DNA from: Pseudomonas sp. ACM7 | GTDB lineage: Bacteria > Pseudomonadota > Gammaproteobacteria > Pseudomonadales > Pseudomonadaceae | Direction of reading: 5' to 3' | DNA length: 64,000 nucleotides | NCBI RefSeq assembly: GCF_004136015.1 | Contig: NZ_CP024866.1 | Location: 1,685,120-1,749,119, forward strand | Shown: positions 16,780 through 26,652 of the stretch, one piece after another | Layout of the letters: every line of letters begins with the position of its first letter | Position numbering within the stretch: the stretch's first letter is position 1 | Made by a program: the position numbers and the translations under genes | Notes under the pieces: generated by a model | What the model was told of the DNA's origin: nothing | What the model saw: only the letters and a program-made list of their open reading frames with translations | Database searches by the model: none

Positions 16780-17697
16780 ATGACCATGACCACTTCAATT
16801 CCAGCGGTAGCAGTCGATCAAAGCCTGCTGTATCCGTCTCCATACAAAGAATTCTGGCAAGCGTTCTCCAAGAACAAAGGCGCCGTCGCCGGCCTGCTGT
16901 TCATGCTGCTGGTGATTTTCTGCGCACTGTTCGCCCCGTGGGTAGCACCGCATAACCCGAGCGAGCAGTACCGCGACTTCCTGCTGACCCCGCCGTCCTG
17001 GCTGGAAGGTGGGCAAATCCAGTTCCTGCTCGGCACCGATGAACTGGGTCGCGACCTGCTGTCGCGGCTGATCCACGGTTCGCGCCTGTCCCTGCTGATC
17101 GGCTTGTCGTCGGTGGTGATGTCGCTGATTCCGGGCATCCTTTTGGGTCTGTTCGCCGGGTTCTTCCCGCGCTTGCTCGGTCCGACCATCATGCGTCTGA
17201 TGGACATCATGCTGGCCCTGCCGTCCCTGCTGCTGGCGGTGGCGATTGTCGCCATCCTCGGCCCTGGCCTGATCAACACCATTATTGCCATCGCCGTGGT
17301 TTCGTTGCCGTCCTATGTTCGTCTGACCCGCGCCGCGGTGATGGGCGAACTGAACCGCGACTACGTGACCGCCGCGCGCCTGGCCGGTGCCAATCTGCCA
17401 CGCCTGATGTTCGTCACCGTGCTGCCCAACTGCATGGCGCCGCTGATCGTTCAGGCCACCCTGAGCTTCTCCTCGGCGATTCTCGATGCCGCCGCACTGG
17501 GCTTCCTCGGCCTTGGCGTTCAACCGCCAACCCCTGAGTGGGGCACCATGCTGGCTTCTGCTCGTGACTACATCGAACGCGCCTGGTGGGTGGTAAGTCT
17601 GCCTGGTTTGACCATTTTGCTCAGCGTGCTGGCAATCAACTTGATGGGCGACGGCCTGCGCGATGCGCTGGACCCGAAACTCAAGAACGCCGCCTGA
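16780..17697 (+). CDS. dppC: Dipeptide ABC transporter permease DppC
   Basis: 305 residues starting MTMTTSIPAVAVDQSLLYP. An in-frame Met 13 codons upstream overlaps dppB and lacks a ribosome-binding site. N-terminal OppC_N-like segment (FWQAFSKNKGAVAGLLFML), a following loop with LLGTDELGRDLLSRLIHGSR, and the EAA-like motif NRDYVTAARLAGANLPRLMF. Partner of DppB in the membrane channel. Lies 7 bases after dppB and 10 bases before dppD. Confidence 0.95.
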   Translation: MTMTTSIPAVAVDQSLLYPSPYKEFWQAFSKNKGAVAGLLFMLLVIFCALFAPWVAPHNPSEQYRDFLLTPPSWLEGGQIQFLLGTDELGRDLLSRLIHGSRLSLLIGLSSVVMSLIPGILLGLFAGFFPRLLGPTIMRLMDIMLALPSLLLAVAIVAILGPGLINTIIAIAVVSLPSYVRLTRAAVMGELNRDYVTAARLAGANLPRLMFVTVLPNCMAPLIVQATLSFSSAILDAAALGFLGLGVQPPTPEWGTMLASARDYIERAWWVVSLPGLTILLSVLAINLMGDGLRDALDPKLKNAA

Positions 17698-17707
17698 GGA
17701 GATTTAA

Positions 17708-18676
17708 ATGTCATTGTTAGAAATCAAGAATCTCAACGTTCGCTTCGGCGACAAGAACGCCGTTCCGGTGGTCGACGGTCTCGACATTACCGTGGACAAG
17801 GGCGAAGTTCTGGCCATCGTTGGCGAATCGGGTTCCGGCAAGTCCGTGACCATGATGGCGCTGATGGGCCTGATCGAACATCCGGGGATCGTCACCGCCG
17901 ACGCCCTGAATTTCGACGGCAAGAACATGCTCAAACTGAGCAACCGTCAGCGTCGGCAGATTGTCGGCAAAGACCTGGCGATGGTCTTCCAGGACCCGAT
18001 GACCGCGCTGAACCCGAGCTACACCGTCGGTTTCCAGATCGAAGAAGTGCTGCGCCTGCACCTGAAAATGTCCGGCAAGCAAGCCCGCGCACGCGCCATC
18101 GAACTGCTGGAAAAAGTTGAAATCCCGGGTGCCGCCAGCCGTATGGATGCTTACCCGCATCAACTGTCCGGTGGTATGAGCCAGCGTGTTGCAATCGCCA
18201 TGGCGATTGCCGGCGAACCGAAATTGCTGATCGCCGACGAACCGACCACGGCACTGGACGTCACGATTCAGGCCCAGATCATGGACCTGCTGTTGGCACT
18301 GCAGAAAGAACAGAACATGGGCCTGGTGCTGATCACTCACGACCTTGCGGTCGTGGCCGAAACCGCACAACGCGTGTGCGTGATGTACGCCGGCCAAGCG
18401 GTCGAAGTGGGTCAGGTGCCTCAGCTGTTCGACATTCCGGCGCACCCGTACAGCGAAGCGCTGCTCAAGGCGATTCCGGAACACAGCCTGGGCGCCACGC
18501 GCCTGGCGACGCTGCCGGGCATCGTTCCCGGTCGTTATGACCGTCCGCAGGGTTGCCTGCTGTCGCCGCGTTGCCCGTACGTGCAGGATACCTGCCGTCA
18601 GCAACGTCCAACCCTTGACCCGAAAAGCAACAGCCTCGCCCGCTGCTTCTACCCGCTGAATCAGGAGGTGGCGTAA
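17708..18676 (+). CDS. dppD: Dipeptide ABC transporter ATP-binding protein DppD
   Basis: 322 residues behind GAGGAGATTTAA. Walker A GESGSGKS (near residue 40), signature [19 protein letters not shown], Walker [13 protein letters not shown] and switch histidine LITHDLAVV are all present. The C-terminal oligopeptide-transporter extension contains the cysteine cluster [15 protein letters not shown] seen in DppD/OppD proteins. Energises peptide uptake as a heterodimer with DppF. Its stop codon overlaps the dppF start (TAATG). Confidence 0.95.
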   Translation: MSLLEIKNLNVRFGDKNAVPVVDGLDITVDKGEVLAIVGESGSGKSVTMMALMGLIEHPGIVTADALNFDGKNMLKLSNRQRRQIVGKDLAMVFQDPMTALNPSYTVGFQIEEVLRLHLKMSGKQARARAIELLEKVEIPGAASRMDAYPHQLSGGMSQRVAIAMAIAGEPKLLIADEPTTALDVTIQAQIMDLLLALQKEQNMGLVLITHDLAVVAETAQRVCVMYAGQAVEVGQVPQLFDIPAHPYSEALLKAIPEHSLGATRLATLPGIVPGRYDRPQGCLLSPRCPYVQDTCRQQRPTLDPKSNSLARCFYPLNQEVA

Positions 18677-19656
18677 TGGCCGTCGTACTTACCGCCCGCG
18701 ACCTGACCCGTCACTACGAAGTGTCCCGCGGCCTGTTCAAGGGCCATGCGACCGTTCGCGCCCTGAACGGTGTGTCGTTCGAACTGGAAGCCGGCAAGAC
18801 CCTCGCCGTTGTAGGCGAATCGGGCTGCGGCAAATCCACTCTGGCCCGCGCCCTGACGCTGATCGAAGAGCCATCCTCCGGCTCCTTGAAAATCGCCGGG
18901 CAGGAAGTCACCGGCGCTGACAAGGCCCAGCGCAAGCAACTGCGCAAAGACGTGCAGATGGTGTTCCAGAGCCCGTACGCATCGTTGAACCCACGGCAAA
19001 AAGTCGGTGATCAACTGGCCGAGCCGCTGCTGATCAACACCAACCTGTCGGCTGCTGAACGTCGCGAGAAAGTCCAGGCGATGATGAAGCAGGTGGGCTT
19101 GCGTCCTGAGCACTACCAGCGTTATCCGCACATGTTCTCCGGTGGTCAGCGCCAGCGGATCGCCCTGGCCCGCGCGATGATGTTGCAGCCTAAAGTGCTG
19201 GTCGCGGATGAACCGACTTCGGCGCTGGACGTGTCCATTCAGGCGCAGGTGCTGAACCTGTTCATGGACTTGCAGCAAGAGTTCAACACCGCTTACGTGT
19301 TCATCTCCCACAACCTGGCGGTGGTGCAACACGTCGCCGATGACGTGATGGTGATGTACCTTGGTCGCCCGGTAGAAATGGGCCCGAAGAACGACATCTA
19401 CGAGCGTCCTCTGCACCCGTACACCCAGGCGTTGCTGTCGGCCACCCCAACCATTCACCCGGACCCGAACAAGCCGAAAATCAAGATCGTCGGCGAATTG
19501 CCCAACCCGCTGAACCCGCCGTCCGGCTGCGCATTCCACAAGCGCTGCCCGTACGCGACCGAGCGCTGCAGCACTGAAGAGCCGGCCCTGCGCCTGCTCG
19601 ACAGCCGCCAGGTGGCTTGCCACTACGCCGAGCAGTTTCTCGACGGCGTGGCATAA
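18676..19656 (+). CDS. dppF: Dipeptide ABC transporter ATP-binding protein DppF
   Basis: 326 residues, translation coupled to dppD by a one-base overlap and the ribosome-binding site AGGAGG inside the dppD end. Walker A GESGCGKST, signature FSGGQRQRIALARAM, Walker B VLVADEPTSALD, and a C-terminal Cys-containing tail (GCAFHKRCPYATERC). Second ATPase of the Dpp transporter and last gene of the operon. A REP doublet and a terminator follow. Confidence 0.95.
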   Translation: MAVVLTARDLTRHYEVSRGLFKGHATVRALNGVSFELEAGKTLAVVGESGCGKSTLARALTLIEEPSSGSLKIAGQEVTGADKAQRKQLRKDVQMVFQSPYASLNPRQKVGDQLAEPLLINTNLSAAERREKVQAMMKQVGLRPEHYQRYPHMFSGGQRQRIALARAMMLQPKVLVADEPTSALDVSIQAQVLNLFMDLQQEFNTAYVFISHNLAVVQHVADDVMVMYLGRPVEMGPKNDIYERPLHPYTQALLSATPTIHPDPNKPKIKIVGELPNPLNPPSGCAFHKRCPYATERCSTEEPALRLLDSRQVACHYAEQFLDGVA

Positions 19657-19660
19657 AAAT

Positions 19661-19764
19661 GTGGGAGCGGCGGTGCGGCGATCCGACTTGCTCGCGAAGA
19701 GGGAGTGTCAGTCACCATTAATGTGCCAGACATACCGCTTTCGCGAGCAAGCCCGCTCCCACAG
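19661..19764. repeat. REP doublet, left arm with a short extra segment
   Basis: The right arm is a standard REP (TCGCGAGCAAGCCCGCTCCCACA). The left arm reads GTGGGAGCGG, then CGGTGCGGCGATCCGA, then CTTGCTCGCGAA, i.e. about 15 extra bases inside the core. The same variant occurs at 42454. Confidence 0.85.
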
Positions 19765-19785
19765 GGATACATGACCTGTTCAATA

Positions 19786-19836
19786 GCCCCTTCTGCTTCG
19801 ATTGCGCATCAATCGGTCAGAAGGGGTTTTCTTTTG
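19786..19836 (+). terminator. Terminator of the dpp operon
   Basis: GCCCCTTCTG (19786-19795) pairs with CAGAAGGGG (19818-19826), with an inner CGATTG/CAATCG helix, followed by TTTTCTTTT. Confidence 0.8.
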
Positions 19837-19844
19837 GCTGTTAT

Positions 19845-20090
19845 TTAAGCCCCTTCATCCTCGTCGGGGTCCGGTTCGTCGGTGGTCGAGTCGTCATCGC
19901 CCGCGCTGCCACCCTGATCTTGATCGCCCGGCTCCGATTCGGATTTGGCGATCATCAGGGCAGTGTGCGTCACCCGCCCGCTCGAGGCCTGCTCACCGTG
20001 GTCCGGGCACTCCGCCCACGCTGCCGACATGCCAACCGACAGCATCACCAAAACCTTAAGCAACAGCACAATGCGTTGAAAAATGCTCAT
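19845..20090 (-). CDS. Small secreted acidic protein, 81 aa
   Basis: Starts MSIFQRIVLLLKVLVMLSVG at 20090; an ATG four codons upstream overlaps the likely AGGA ribosome-binding site. Residues 1-26 are a signal peptide with a typical A-x-A end (SAAWA-E). The mature part of about 55 residues contains ECPDHGEQASSG and ends in an acidic low-complexity tail rich in Asp, Glu, Gly, Ser and Pro (DQDQGGSAGDDDSTTDEPDP). No domain recognised. The single mature Cys could be oxidised or lipid-linked, but no lipobox is visible. It stands alone between the dpp terminator and a REP doublet. Confidence 0.6.
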   Translation of the reverse strand: MSIFQRIVLLLKVLVMLSVGMSAAWAECPDHGEQASSGRVTHTALMIAKSESEPGDQDQGGSAGDDDSTTDEPDPDEDEGA

Positions 20091-20262
20091 AGCCGAATCC
20101 ATCCTGCATAAGTGAAGCGTGGGTGTCTGTGTGGCACTGAATGAAATTTAGTTCCGATCAGCGCGGTTCTCCAGATAGGACGCTAACGAATGGACGGAAT
20201 GCCATTGGCAGGGAGATTGGTTTTGAATAAGGGTTATCTCCAAACCAACTAACAGCGATGAT

Positions 20263-20355
20263 CCCTGTGGGAGCGGGCTTGCTCGCGAAGGCGGTCTATC
20301 AGCCAACATTGATGTCGACTGACACTCCGCCTTCGCGAGCAAGCCCGCTCCCACA
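20263..20355. repeat. REP doublet
   Basis: Standard inverted pair (CTGTGGGAGCGGGCTTGCTCGCGAAGGCGG and its complement) in the 334-base gap between the small secreted protein gene and the end of prfC. Apart from this and the prfC terminator the gap shows nothing. Confidence 0.9.
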
Positions 20356-20372
20356 TGAGACCGAGTTGGCAA

Positions 20373-20406
20373 TAAAAAACCCCGGGGCTCACGCATCGGG
20401 GTTTCC
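20373..20406 (-). terminator. Terminator of prfC
   Basis: On the minus strand AACCCCG pairs with CGGGGTT around an ATGCGTGAGCC loop and is followed by TTTTTATTG, 20 bases after the prfC stop codon. Confidence 0.85.
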
Positions 20407-20424
20407 GGTTTCTCAGCTCAGAGC

Positions 20425-22008
<1,584 letters not shown>

Positions 22009-22109
22009 GGGAAATCGCCTGGCAGGTGATTCAAAAAAGGGCGGCGAGTATAGCTTAAAAAGTGACCTACGGACCACCGTCCGTAGGGCTTCCCGAACAC
22101 CGCATCCCC

Positions 22110-22206
22110 TGTAGGAGCTGCCGAAGGCTGCGATCTTTTGATCTTGTTTTTTTTAAGACCACCGAAGATCAAGATCAAAAGATCGCAGCCTTCGGCAGCT
22201 CCTACG
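22110..22206. repeat. Long inverted repeat (CTGCCGAAGGC family)
   Basis: 37-base arms (22110-22146 and 22170-22206) starting GTAGGAGCTGCCGAAGGCTG, inverted with one terminal mismatch, around an A/T-rich loop. Same core as 6534-6667. The rest of the 442-base gap up to 22450 contains a small hairpin (CCCCTG at about 22258 with CAGGGG at about 22279) and nothing else I can name. Confidence 0.85.
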
Positions 22207-22450
22207 GTGGCTATTTGCTGTTAATTATGGAACCTTTTAAAAGGTGCAGACGTCCACTCCCCTGTTACGGCACTCGTATCAGGGGCTGAAAAATCAGCAA
22301 GTTGGCCTGACGAGGCTGCGCTTATGGCTCGATCTCATGCGGTTTCATCAGCATGAAGAGCTGCTTCTCGCGAACGTTGTTATCCCGGCAGCCAGGAATG
22401 GCATTGCCACACGGGACTGCGTTCGCCGACAAAGAAAAAGGAGTCCGCCT

Positions 22451-23167
22451 GTGGCTATTCGCTATGGCAAGGGGCTGATAGGAGGTGCGGTTGTCGTCGC
22501 CCTTCTGGCCCTGCTGGTCCACTGGATTGGCATCAACACGATCGAACATTACCGCGACGATTTGTTGTTTTACCTGCAAGCCCATTTGATTCTTGTCCTT
22601 GTTTCCATGCTGGCCGCCCTCATTGTGGGCATTCCCGCCGGCATCTTCCTCAGCCGCCCGACCATGGTGGGCCGCGCTGAACGCTTCATGCAGATCTTCA
22701 ACATCGGCAACACCGTGCCGCCTCTCGCCGTACTGGCCATCGCCCTGGGCATCCTCGGCATCGGCAGCGGCCCCGCGATCTTCGCCCTGTTCCTCGCCTC
22801 GCTGTTGCCGATCGTGCGCAACACCTACGAAGGCCTGAAAAACGTTCAGGGTTCGCTCAAGGAAGCGGCCGTCGGCATCGGCATGACACCGACTCAGGTG
22901 CTGTGGCGGGTCGAACTGCCAAACGCCGTGCCGATCATCATCGGTGGCGTGCGCGTGGCGCTGGCGATCAACGTCGGTACCGCACCGCTGGCGTTCCTGA
23001 TTGGCGCCAACAGTCTGGGCAGCCTGATTTTCCCTGGCATCGCCCTGAATAATCAGCCGCAACTGCTGCTCGGCGCGGCCTGCACCGCCCTGCTGGCCTT
23101 GCTGCTCGACGGCCTGGTGACACTCGCCAGCCGCCTCTGGCTCGAACGCGGCTTGCGCCCGTCTTAA
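22451..23167 (+). CDS. Osmoprotectant-type ABC transporter permease (OsmY/OpuCD-like)
   Basis: 238 residues from GTG 22451, placed by AAGGAG seven bases upstream; the open frame from 22244 is not protein-like. Six membrane helices and the OpuC permease signature (FMQIFNIGNTVPPLAVLAIA, RNTYEGLKNVQGSLKEAAVG, GTAPLAFLIGANSLG). First gene of a four-gene operon encoding permease, binding protein, permease and ATPase. With the second permease it forms the channel, probably for glycine betaine, choline or a related quaternary amine. The leader contains AAGAAAAA before the ribosome-binding site, compatible with Hfq/Crc control. Confidence 0.85.
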   Translation: MAIRYGKGLIGGAVVVALLALLVHWIGINTIEHYRDDLLFYLQAHLILVLVSMLAALIVGIPAGIFLSRPTMVGRAERFMQIFNIGNTVPPLAVLAIALGILGIGSGPAIFALFLASLLPIVRNTYEGLKNVQGSLKEAAVGIGMTPTQVLWRVELPNAVPIIIGGVRVALAINVGTAPLAFLIGANSLGSLIFPGIALNNQPQLLLGAACTALLALLLDGLVTLASRLWLERGLRPS

Positions 23168-23187
23168 GCCTCGGCAAAGGAATCTCT

Positions 23188-24096
23188 ATGAAAGCTCTTT
23201 TTTTAAAAGGCAGTAGCTTAATTTTAGGCTGCGCCCTGCTGTTCGCAGGATTTGCCCAAGCCGCTGAAAAACCCGTGATCCGCATCGGCGCCCGGGTGTT
23301 CACCGAACAAACCCTGCTGGCGGAAATCACCTCCCAATACCTGCGCACCAAGGGTTACGACACTCAGGTGACCGGCGGTCTGGGCAGCAACCTGGCCCGC
23401 AGCGCCCACGAAAGTGGTCAGCTTGATTTGATGTGGGAATACACCGGCGTTTCGCTGGTGGCTTACAACCACATCACTGACAAGCTCGACAGCGCTCAGT
23501 CCTACGCCAAGGTGAAAGAACTCGACGCGAAAAAAGGCCTGATCTGGCTCACCCCGTCGAAATTCAGCAACACCTACGCCCTCGCCCTGCCAGAAAGCAC
23601 CGCGAAAGCGTATCCGCAGATCAACACCATCAGCGAGCTGAACACGGTGATGCAGGCTGAGGCGAAGACCAATCACCTCGTCGCCCTGGACACCGAGTTC
23701 GCCAACCGCTCCGACGGTCTGGACGGCATGGTCGACCTCTACGGCATGAACCTGACCCGCAAAAACATCCGCCAGATGGACGCCGGGCTGGTCTACACCG
23801 CCCTGCGCAATGGTCAGGTGTTTGCCGGTCTGGTCTACACCACGGACGGTCGTTTGAACGCCTTCAAGCTGAAACTGCTGGAAGACGACAAGCATTACTT
23901 CCCGGACTACACCGCTGCGCCGGTGGTGCGTCAGGTTTACCTCGATGCCCATCCGAAACTCGCCGAAGAACTCAAGCCGCTGGCCGAACTGTTCGACGAC
24001 GTCACCATGCGCCAGCTCAACGCGCGGGTCGATGTCGATCACGAAAGCCCTTCATCCGTTGCCGCCGATTTCCTGCGCCAGCATCCCATCAAATAA
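23188..24096 (+). CDS. Osmoprotectant-type ABC transporter substrate-binding protein (OsmX/OpuCC-like)
   Basis: 302 residues with a signal peptide (MKALFLKGSSLILGCALLFA...AQA-AEK). OpuAC-family features include IRIGARVFTEQTLLAEITSQ at the mature N-terminus, GGLGSNLARSAHESGQLDLM and WEYTGVSLVAYN, the latter containing aromatic residues likely to form the cation cage for quaternary amines. The Cys in GCALLF is inside the hydrophobic core and not followed by a lipoprotein context, so a soluble periplasmic protein is more likely. Sits 20 bases after the first permease gene. Substrate is inferred from family only. Confidence 0.87.
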   Translation: MKALFLKGSSLILGCALLFAGFAQAAEKPVIRIGARVFTEQTLLAEITSQYLRTKGYDTQVTGGLGSNLARSAHESGQLDLMWEYTGVSLVAYNHITDKLDSAQSYAKVKELDAKKGLIWLTPSKFSNTYALALPESTAKAYPQINTISELNTVMQAEAKTNHLVALDTEFANRSDGLDGMVDLYGMNLTRKNIRQMDAGLVYTALRNGQVFAGLVYTTDGRLNAFKLKLLEDDKHYFPDYTAAPVVRQVYLDAHPKLAEELKPLAELFDDVTMRQLNARVDVDHESPSSVAADFLRQHPIK

Positions 24097-24108
24097 GGAG
24101 GAAAAGAC

Positions 24109-24762
24109 ATGGAATTTCTGAACGCCTTTTCCCATCTCGACTGGCCGCTGGTCCTGCAACTGACCGGGCAGCACATCACCCTCGTCGGTATTGCCGTGAC
24201 CCTGGCGATTCTGGTCGGCGTGCCGCTGGGCATCCTGATGACGCGCTTCCCGACCCTCGCCGGCCCCTTGCAAGCCAGCGCCACGGTACTGCTGACCGTG
24301 CCGTCGATTGCGCTGTTCGGCCTGCTGCTGCCGTTCTACTCCAAGTTCGGCCAGGGCCTGGGCCCGATGCCGGCGATCACCGCGGTGTTTTTGTACTCGC
24401 TGCTGCCGATCATGCGTAACACCTACCTCGCTCTGACCGGCGTCGATCCCGGCATTCGCGAAGCCGCCCGTGGCATCGGCATGACCTTCGGCCAGCGCCT
24501 GCGCATGGTCGAGCTGCCGATCGCGGTGCCGGTGATCCTCGCCGGTGTGCGCACCGCCGTGGTCATGAACATTGGTGTCATGACCATCGCCGCCACCATC
24601 GGCGCCGGTGGCCTCGGTGTACTCATTCTCGCTTCCATCAGCCGCAGCGACATGTCGATGCTGATCGTCGGCGCCGTGCTGGTCAGTCTCCTGGCCATCT
24701 TCGCCGACCTGCTTCTGCAATGGCTGCAACGCACGCTGACTCCAAAAGGACTCCTGAAATGA
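24109..24762 (+). CDS. Osmoprotectant-type ABC transporter permease (OsmW/OpuCB-like)
   Basis: 217 residues, ATG behind AAGGAGGAAAAGAC. Six membrane helices with LTGQHITLVGIAVTLAILVG, a RNTYLALTGVDPGIREAARG EAA-like loop and VMNIGVMTIAATIGAGGLG near the end, typical of OpuC/ProW-like permeases of this length. Pairs with the first permease. Its last codons overlap the ATPase start by ATGA (24759-24762), indicating coupled translation. Confidence 0.88.
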   Translation: MEFLNAFSHLDWPLVLQLTGQHITLVGIAVTLAILVGVPLGILMTRFPTLAGPLQASATVLLTVPSIALFGLLLPFYSKFGQGLGPMPAITAVFLYSLLPIMRNTYLALTGVDPGIREAARGIGMTFGQRLRMVELPIAVPVILAGVRTAVVMNIGVMTIAATIGAGGLGVLILASISRSDMSMLIVGAVLVSLLAIFADLLLQWLQRTLTPKGLLK

Positions 24763-25916
24763 TCGAACTTCAAAACCTCAGCAAGACCTTCCAAAGCAAC
24801 GGCAAAGATGTGAAAGCCGTGGACTCGGTAAGCCTGACCGTCAATGAAGGCGAGATCTGTGTGTTCCTCGGGCCATCGGGTTGCGGCAAAAGCACCACGC
24901 TGAAAATGATCAATCGCCTGATCAAGCCGACCTCCGGCAAGATTCTGATCAACGGCGAAGACACCACTGATCTCGACGCGGTGACCCTGCGTCGCAACAT
25001 CGGTTATGTGATCCAGCAGATCGGTCTGTTCCCGAACATGACCATCGAGGAAAACATCACCATCGTTCCGCGTCTGCTGGGCTGGGACAAACAGAAATGC
25101 CACGACCGCGCCCGCGAGTTGATGAGCATGATCAAGCTGGAACCCAAGCAGTACCTGAATCGCTACCCGCGTGAATTGTCCGGTGGCCAGCAGCAGCGGA
25201 TCGGCGTGATTCGCGCGCTGGCGGCGGATGCGCCGTTGTTGTTGATGGATGAACCGTTTGGCGCGGTTGACCCGATCAACCGCGAAATGATCCAGAACGA
25301 GTTCTTCGAGATGCAGCGCGCGCTGAACAAGACCGTGATCATGGTCAGCCATGACATCGACGAAGCGATCAAGCTCGGCGACAAGATTGCGATCTTCCGC
25401 GCCGGCAAGCTGCTGCAGATCGATCATCCGGACACGTTGCTGGCACACCCGGCGGATGATTTCGTCAGCAACTTCGTGGGTCAGGACAGCACGCTCAAGC
25501 GTTTGTTGCTGGTGAAAGCCGAGGACGCGGCGGACAACGCACCGTCGGTGAGCCCGGAAACCCCGGTGGCCGAGGCCCTGGAGTTGATGGACGAACTGGA
25601 CCGTCGTTATGTCGTGGTGACTTGCGCCGACAACAAGGCGCTGGGTTACGTACGACGTCGCGACCTGCACCGTCAGACCGGCACCTGCGCGCAATACCTG
25701 CGCGAGTTCAACGCCACGGCGGCGTTTGACGAGCATTTGCGCATCCTGCTGTCGCGCATGTACGAGTTCAACCGCTCGTGGCTGCCGGTGATGGATGCCG
25801 AGCGGGTGTTCCTCGGGGAAGTGACCCAGGAATCGATTGCCGAGTACTTGAGCTCCGGCAAGTCCCGTGGTGGCAAGACCAGCATTGTGTCGCCGGCTGA
25901 GACTGCGGTGGCCTGA
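24759..25916 (+). CDS. Osmoprotectant-type ABC transporter ATP-binding protein with CBS domains (OsmV/OpuCA-like)
   Basis: 385 residues starting MIELQNLSKTFQSNGKDVKA; the longer reading from 24720 runs inside the permease gene. Walker A GPSGCGKST near residue 38, signature LSGGQQQRIGVIRALA, Walker B LLLMDEPFGAVD and H-loop MVSHDIDEA. The C-terminal quarter (from about residue 260) holds a CBS pair (VAEALELMDELDRRYVVVTC ... NRSWLPVMDAERVFLGEVTQ). In OpuA-type transporters this pair senses ionic strength, so uptake is probably gated by osmotic state. Last gene of the operon, followed by a REP doublet. Confidence 0.9.
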   Translation: MIELQNLSKTFQSNGKDVKAVDSVSLTVNEGEICVFLGPSGCGKSTTLKMINRLIKPTSGKILINGEDTTDLDAVTLRRNIGYVIQQIGLFPNMTIEENITIVPRLLGWDKQKCHDRARELMSMIKLEPKQYLNRYPRELSGGQQQRIGVIRALAADAPLLLMDEPFGAVDPINREMIQNEFFEMQRALNKTVIMVSHDIDEAIKLGDKIAIFRAGKLLQIDHPDTLLAHPADDFVSNFVGQDSTLKRLLLVKAEDAADNAPSVSPETPVAEALELMDELDRRYVVVTCADNKALGYVRRRDLHRQTGTCAQYLREFNATAAFDEHLRILLSRMYEFNRSWLPVMDAERVFLGEVTQESIAEYLSSGKSRGGKTSIVSPAETAVA

Positions 25917-25920
25917 CCGA

Positions 25921-26021
25921 CGCCTTCGCGAGCAAGCCCGCTCCCACATTGGACCTGTGATCTGCATGCAATCCATGCATCAACACAAATCCCCTGTGGG
26001 AGCGGGCTTGCTCGCGAATGG
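25921..26021. repeat. REP doublet
   Basis: Inverted REP cores (CTTCGCGAGCAAGCCCGCTCCCACA and CTGTGGGAGCGGGCTTGCTCGCGAA) directly after the transporter operon. No other terminator is visible, so it may serve as one. 26022-26154 holds nothing recognisable. Confidence 0.9.
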
Positions 26022-26154
26022 CAGCACCACATATCCCGCCTGAAACACCTCAAATATCCCCTCTACGGGAACATCACACTGTCATGCAGGTCGGTTACAT
26101 CAGTAGCTGTCCGGGACCGCACGACGGATGCGTGTAAAAACGCGACATTTTTTG

Positions 26155-26285
26155 TTGATCTCAAGCCCCTCACGCCCTAAAGTTCGCGCCGAACGTCCGT
26201 GCTGGAAACGATCCATCCGGCTCAAGTACTGACGACGAGACAGCAAGGCCAAGGGAAAGCACCGCTTCCCATGGCCTTTTTGCTT
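26155..26285 (+). ncRNA. Candidate small RNA with promoter and terminator
   Basis: TTGATC (26155-26160) and TAAAGT (26178-26183) are separated by exactly 17 bases, a plausible sigma-70 promoter with a start near 26190. A strong intrinsic terminator lies at 26247-26281: GGCCA/TGGCC, one A-A mismatch, GGGAA/TTCCC, a single bulged A, then GC/GC around an ACC loop, then TTTTT. No open reading frame with a ribosome-binding site lies between them, so the unit could be a stand-alone RNA of about 95 nt. It could also be the terminator of an unseen transcript. Not matched to any named Pseudomonas sRNA. Confidence 0.4.
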
Positions 26286-26342
26286 TCGGCGACATGCCTT
26301 GGGAAGTAGGCGAACCAAAGTGGGGATACGGAGGACGTTCAG

Positions 26343-26610
26343 GAGGGTGTGTCATCAATGAAATCACGAGTGCGCCGGAGCCTGCTTTTGCGCAGGGCAA
26401 GGCGCGAGGCCCGCGGTTTGGTTGTTCCAAATAAGGGACGAGCAACGCAGCCCTGCGCAAAAGCAGGCCCGGCCCTTCGAGTTGTGCCTGAGCGCGCGCC
26501 ATGCTGCGTTGCAGGCCTTGCGAAGGGAATGACCATGAGCGGCGGCCTGCGCCTTGCCTGGCACGCGCTCAGGCGCAACGCACTCGCGATTTCATTGATG
26601 ACACACCCTC
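26343..26610. repeat. 268-bp nested palindromic (branched) element
   Basis: Outer arms 26343-26374 and 26579-26610 (32 bases, one mismatch, start GAGGGTGTGTCATCAATGAA) enclose two further hairpins. The first has perfect 19-bp arms 26380-26398/26450-26468 (GCCTGCTTTTGCGCAGGGC). The second has 20-bp arms with two mismatches, 26481-26500/26560-26579, and an inner GCAGGCC/GGCCTGC helix. The result is a three-way-junction shape on either strand. Open frames inside are by-products of the symmetry. It ends 42 bases before the decarboxylase start codon and may be a mobile non-coding element or a structured leader. Confidence 0.8.
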
Positions 26611-26652
26611 GCACCCATTGATTAATCTAGTTTGCCAGTAGGAGTTCCCAGC

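Noticed and set aside
26339..26614. Short ORFs on both strands within the branched palindrome
   Set aside because: They mirror each other because of the inverted repeats, have no ribosome-binding site and no plausible protein character.
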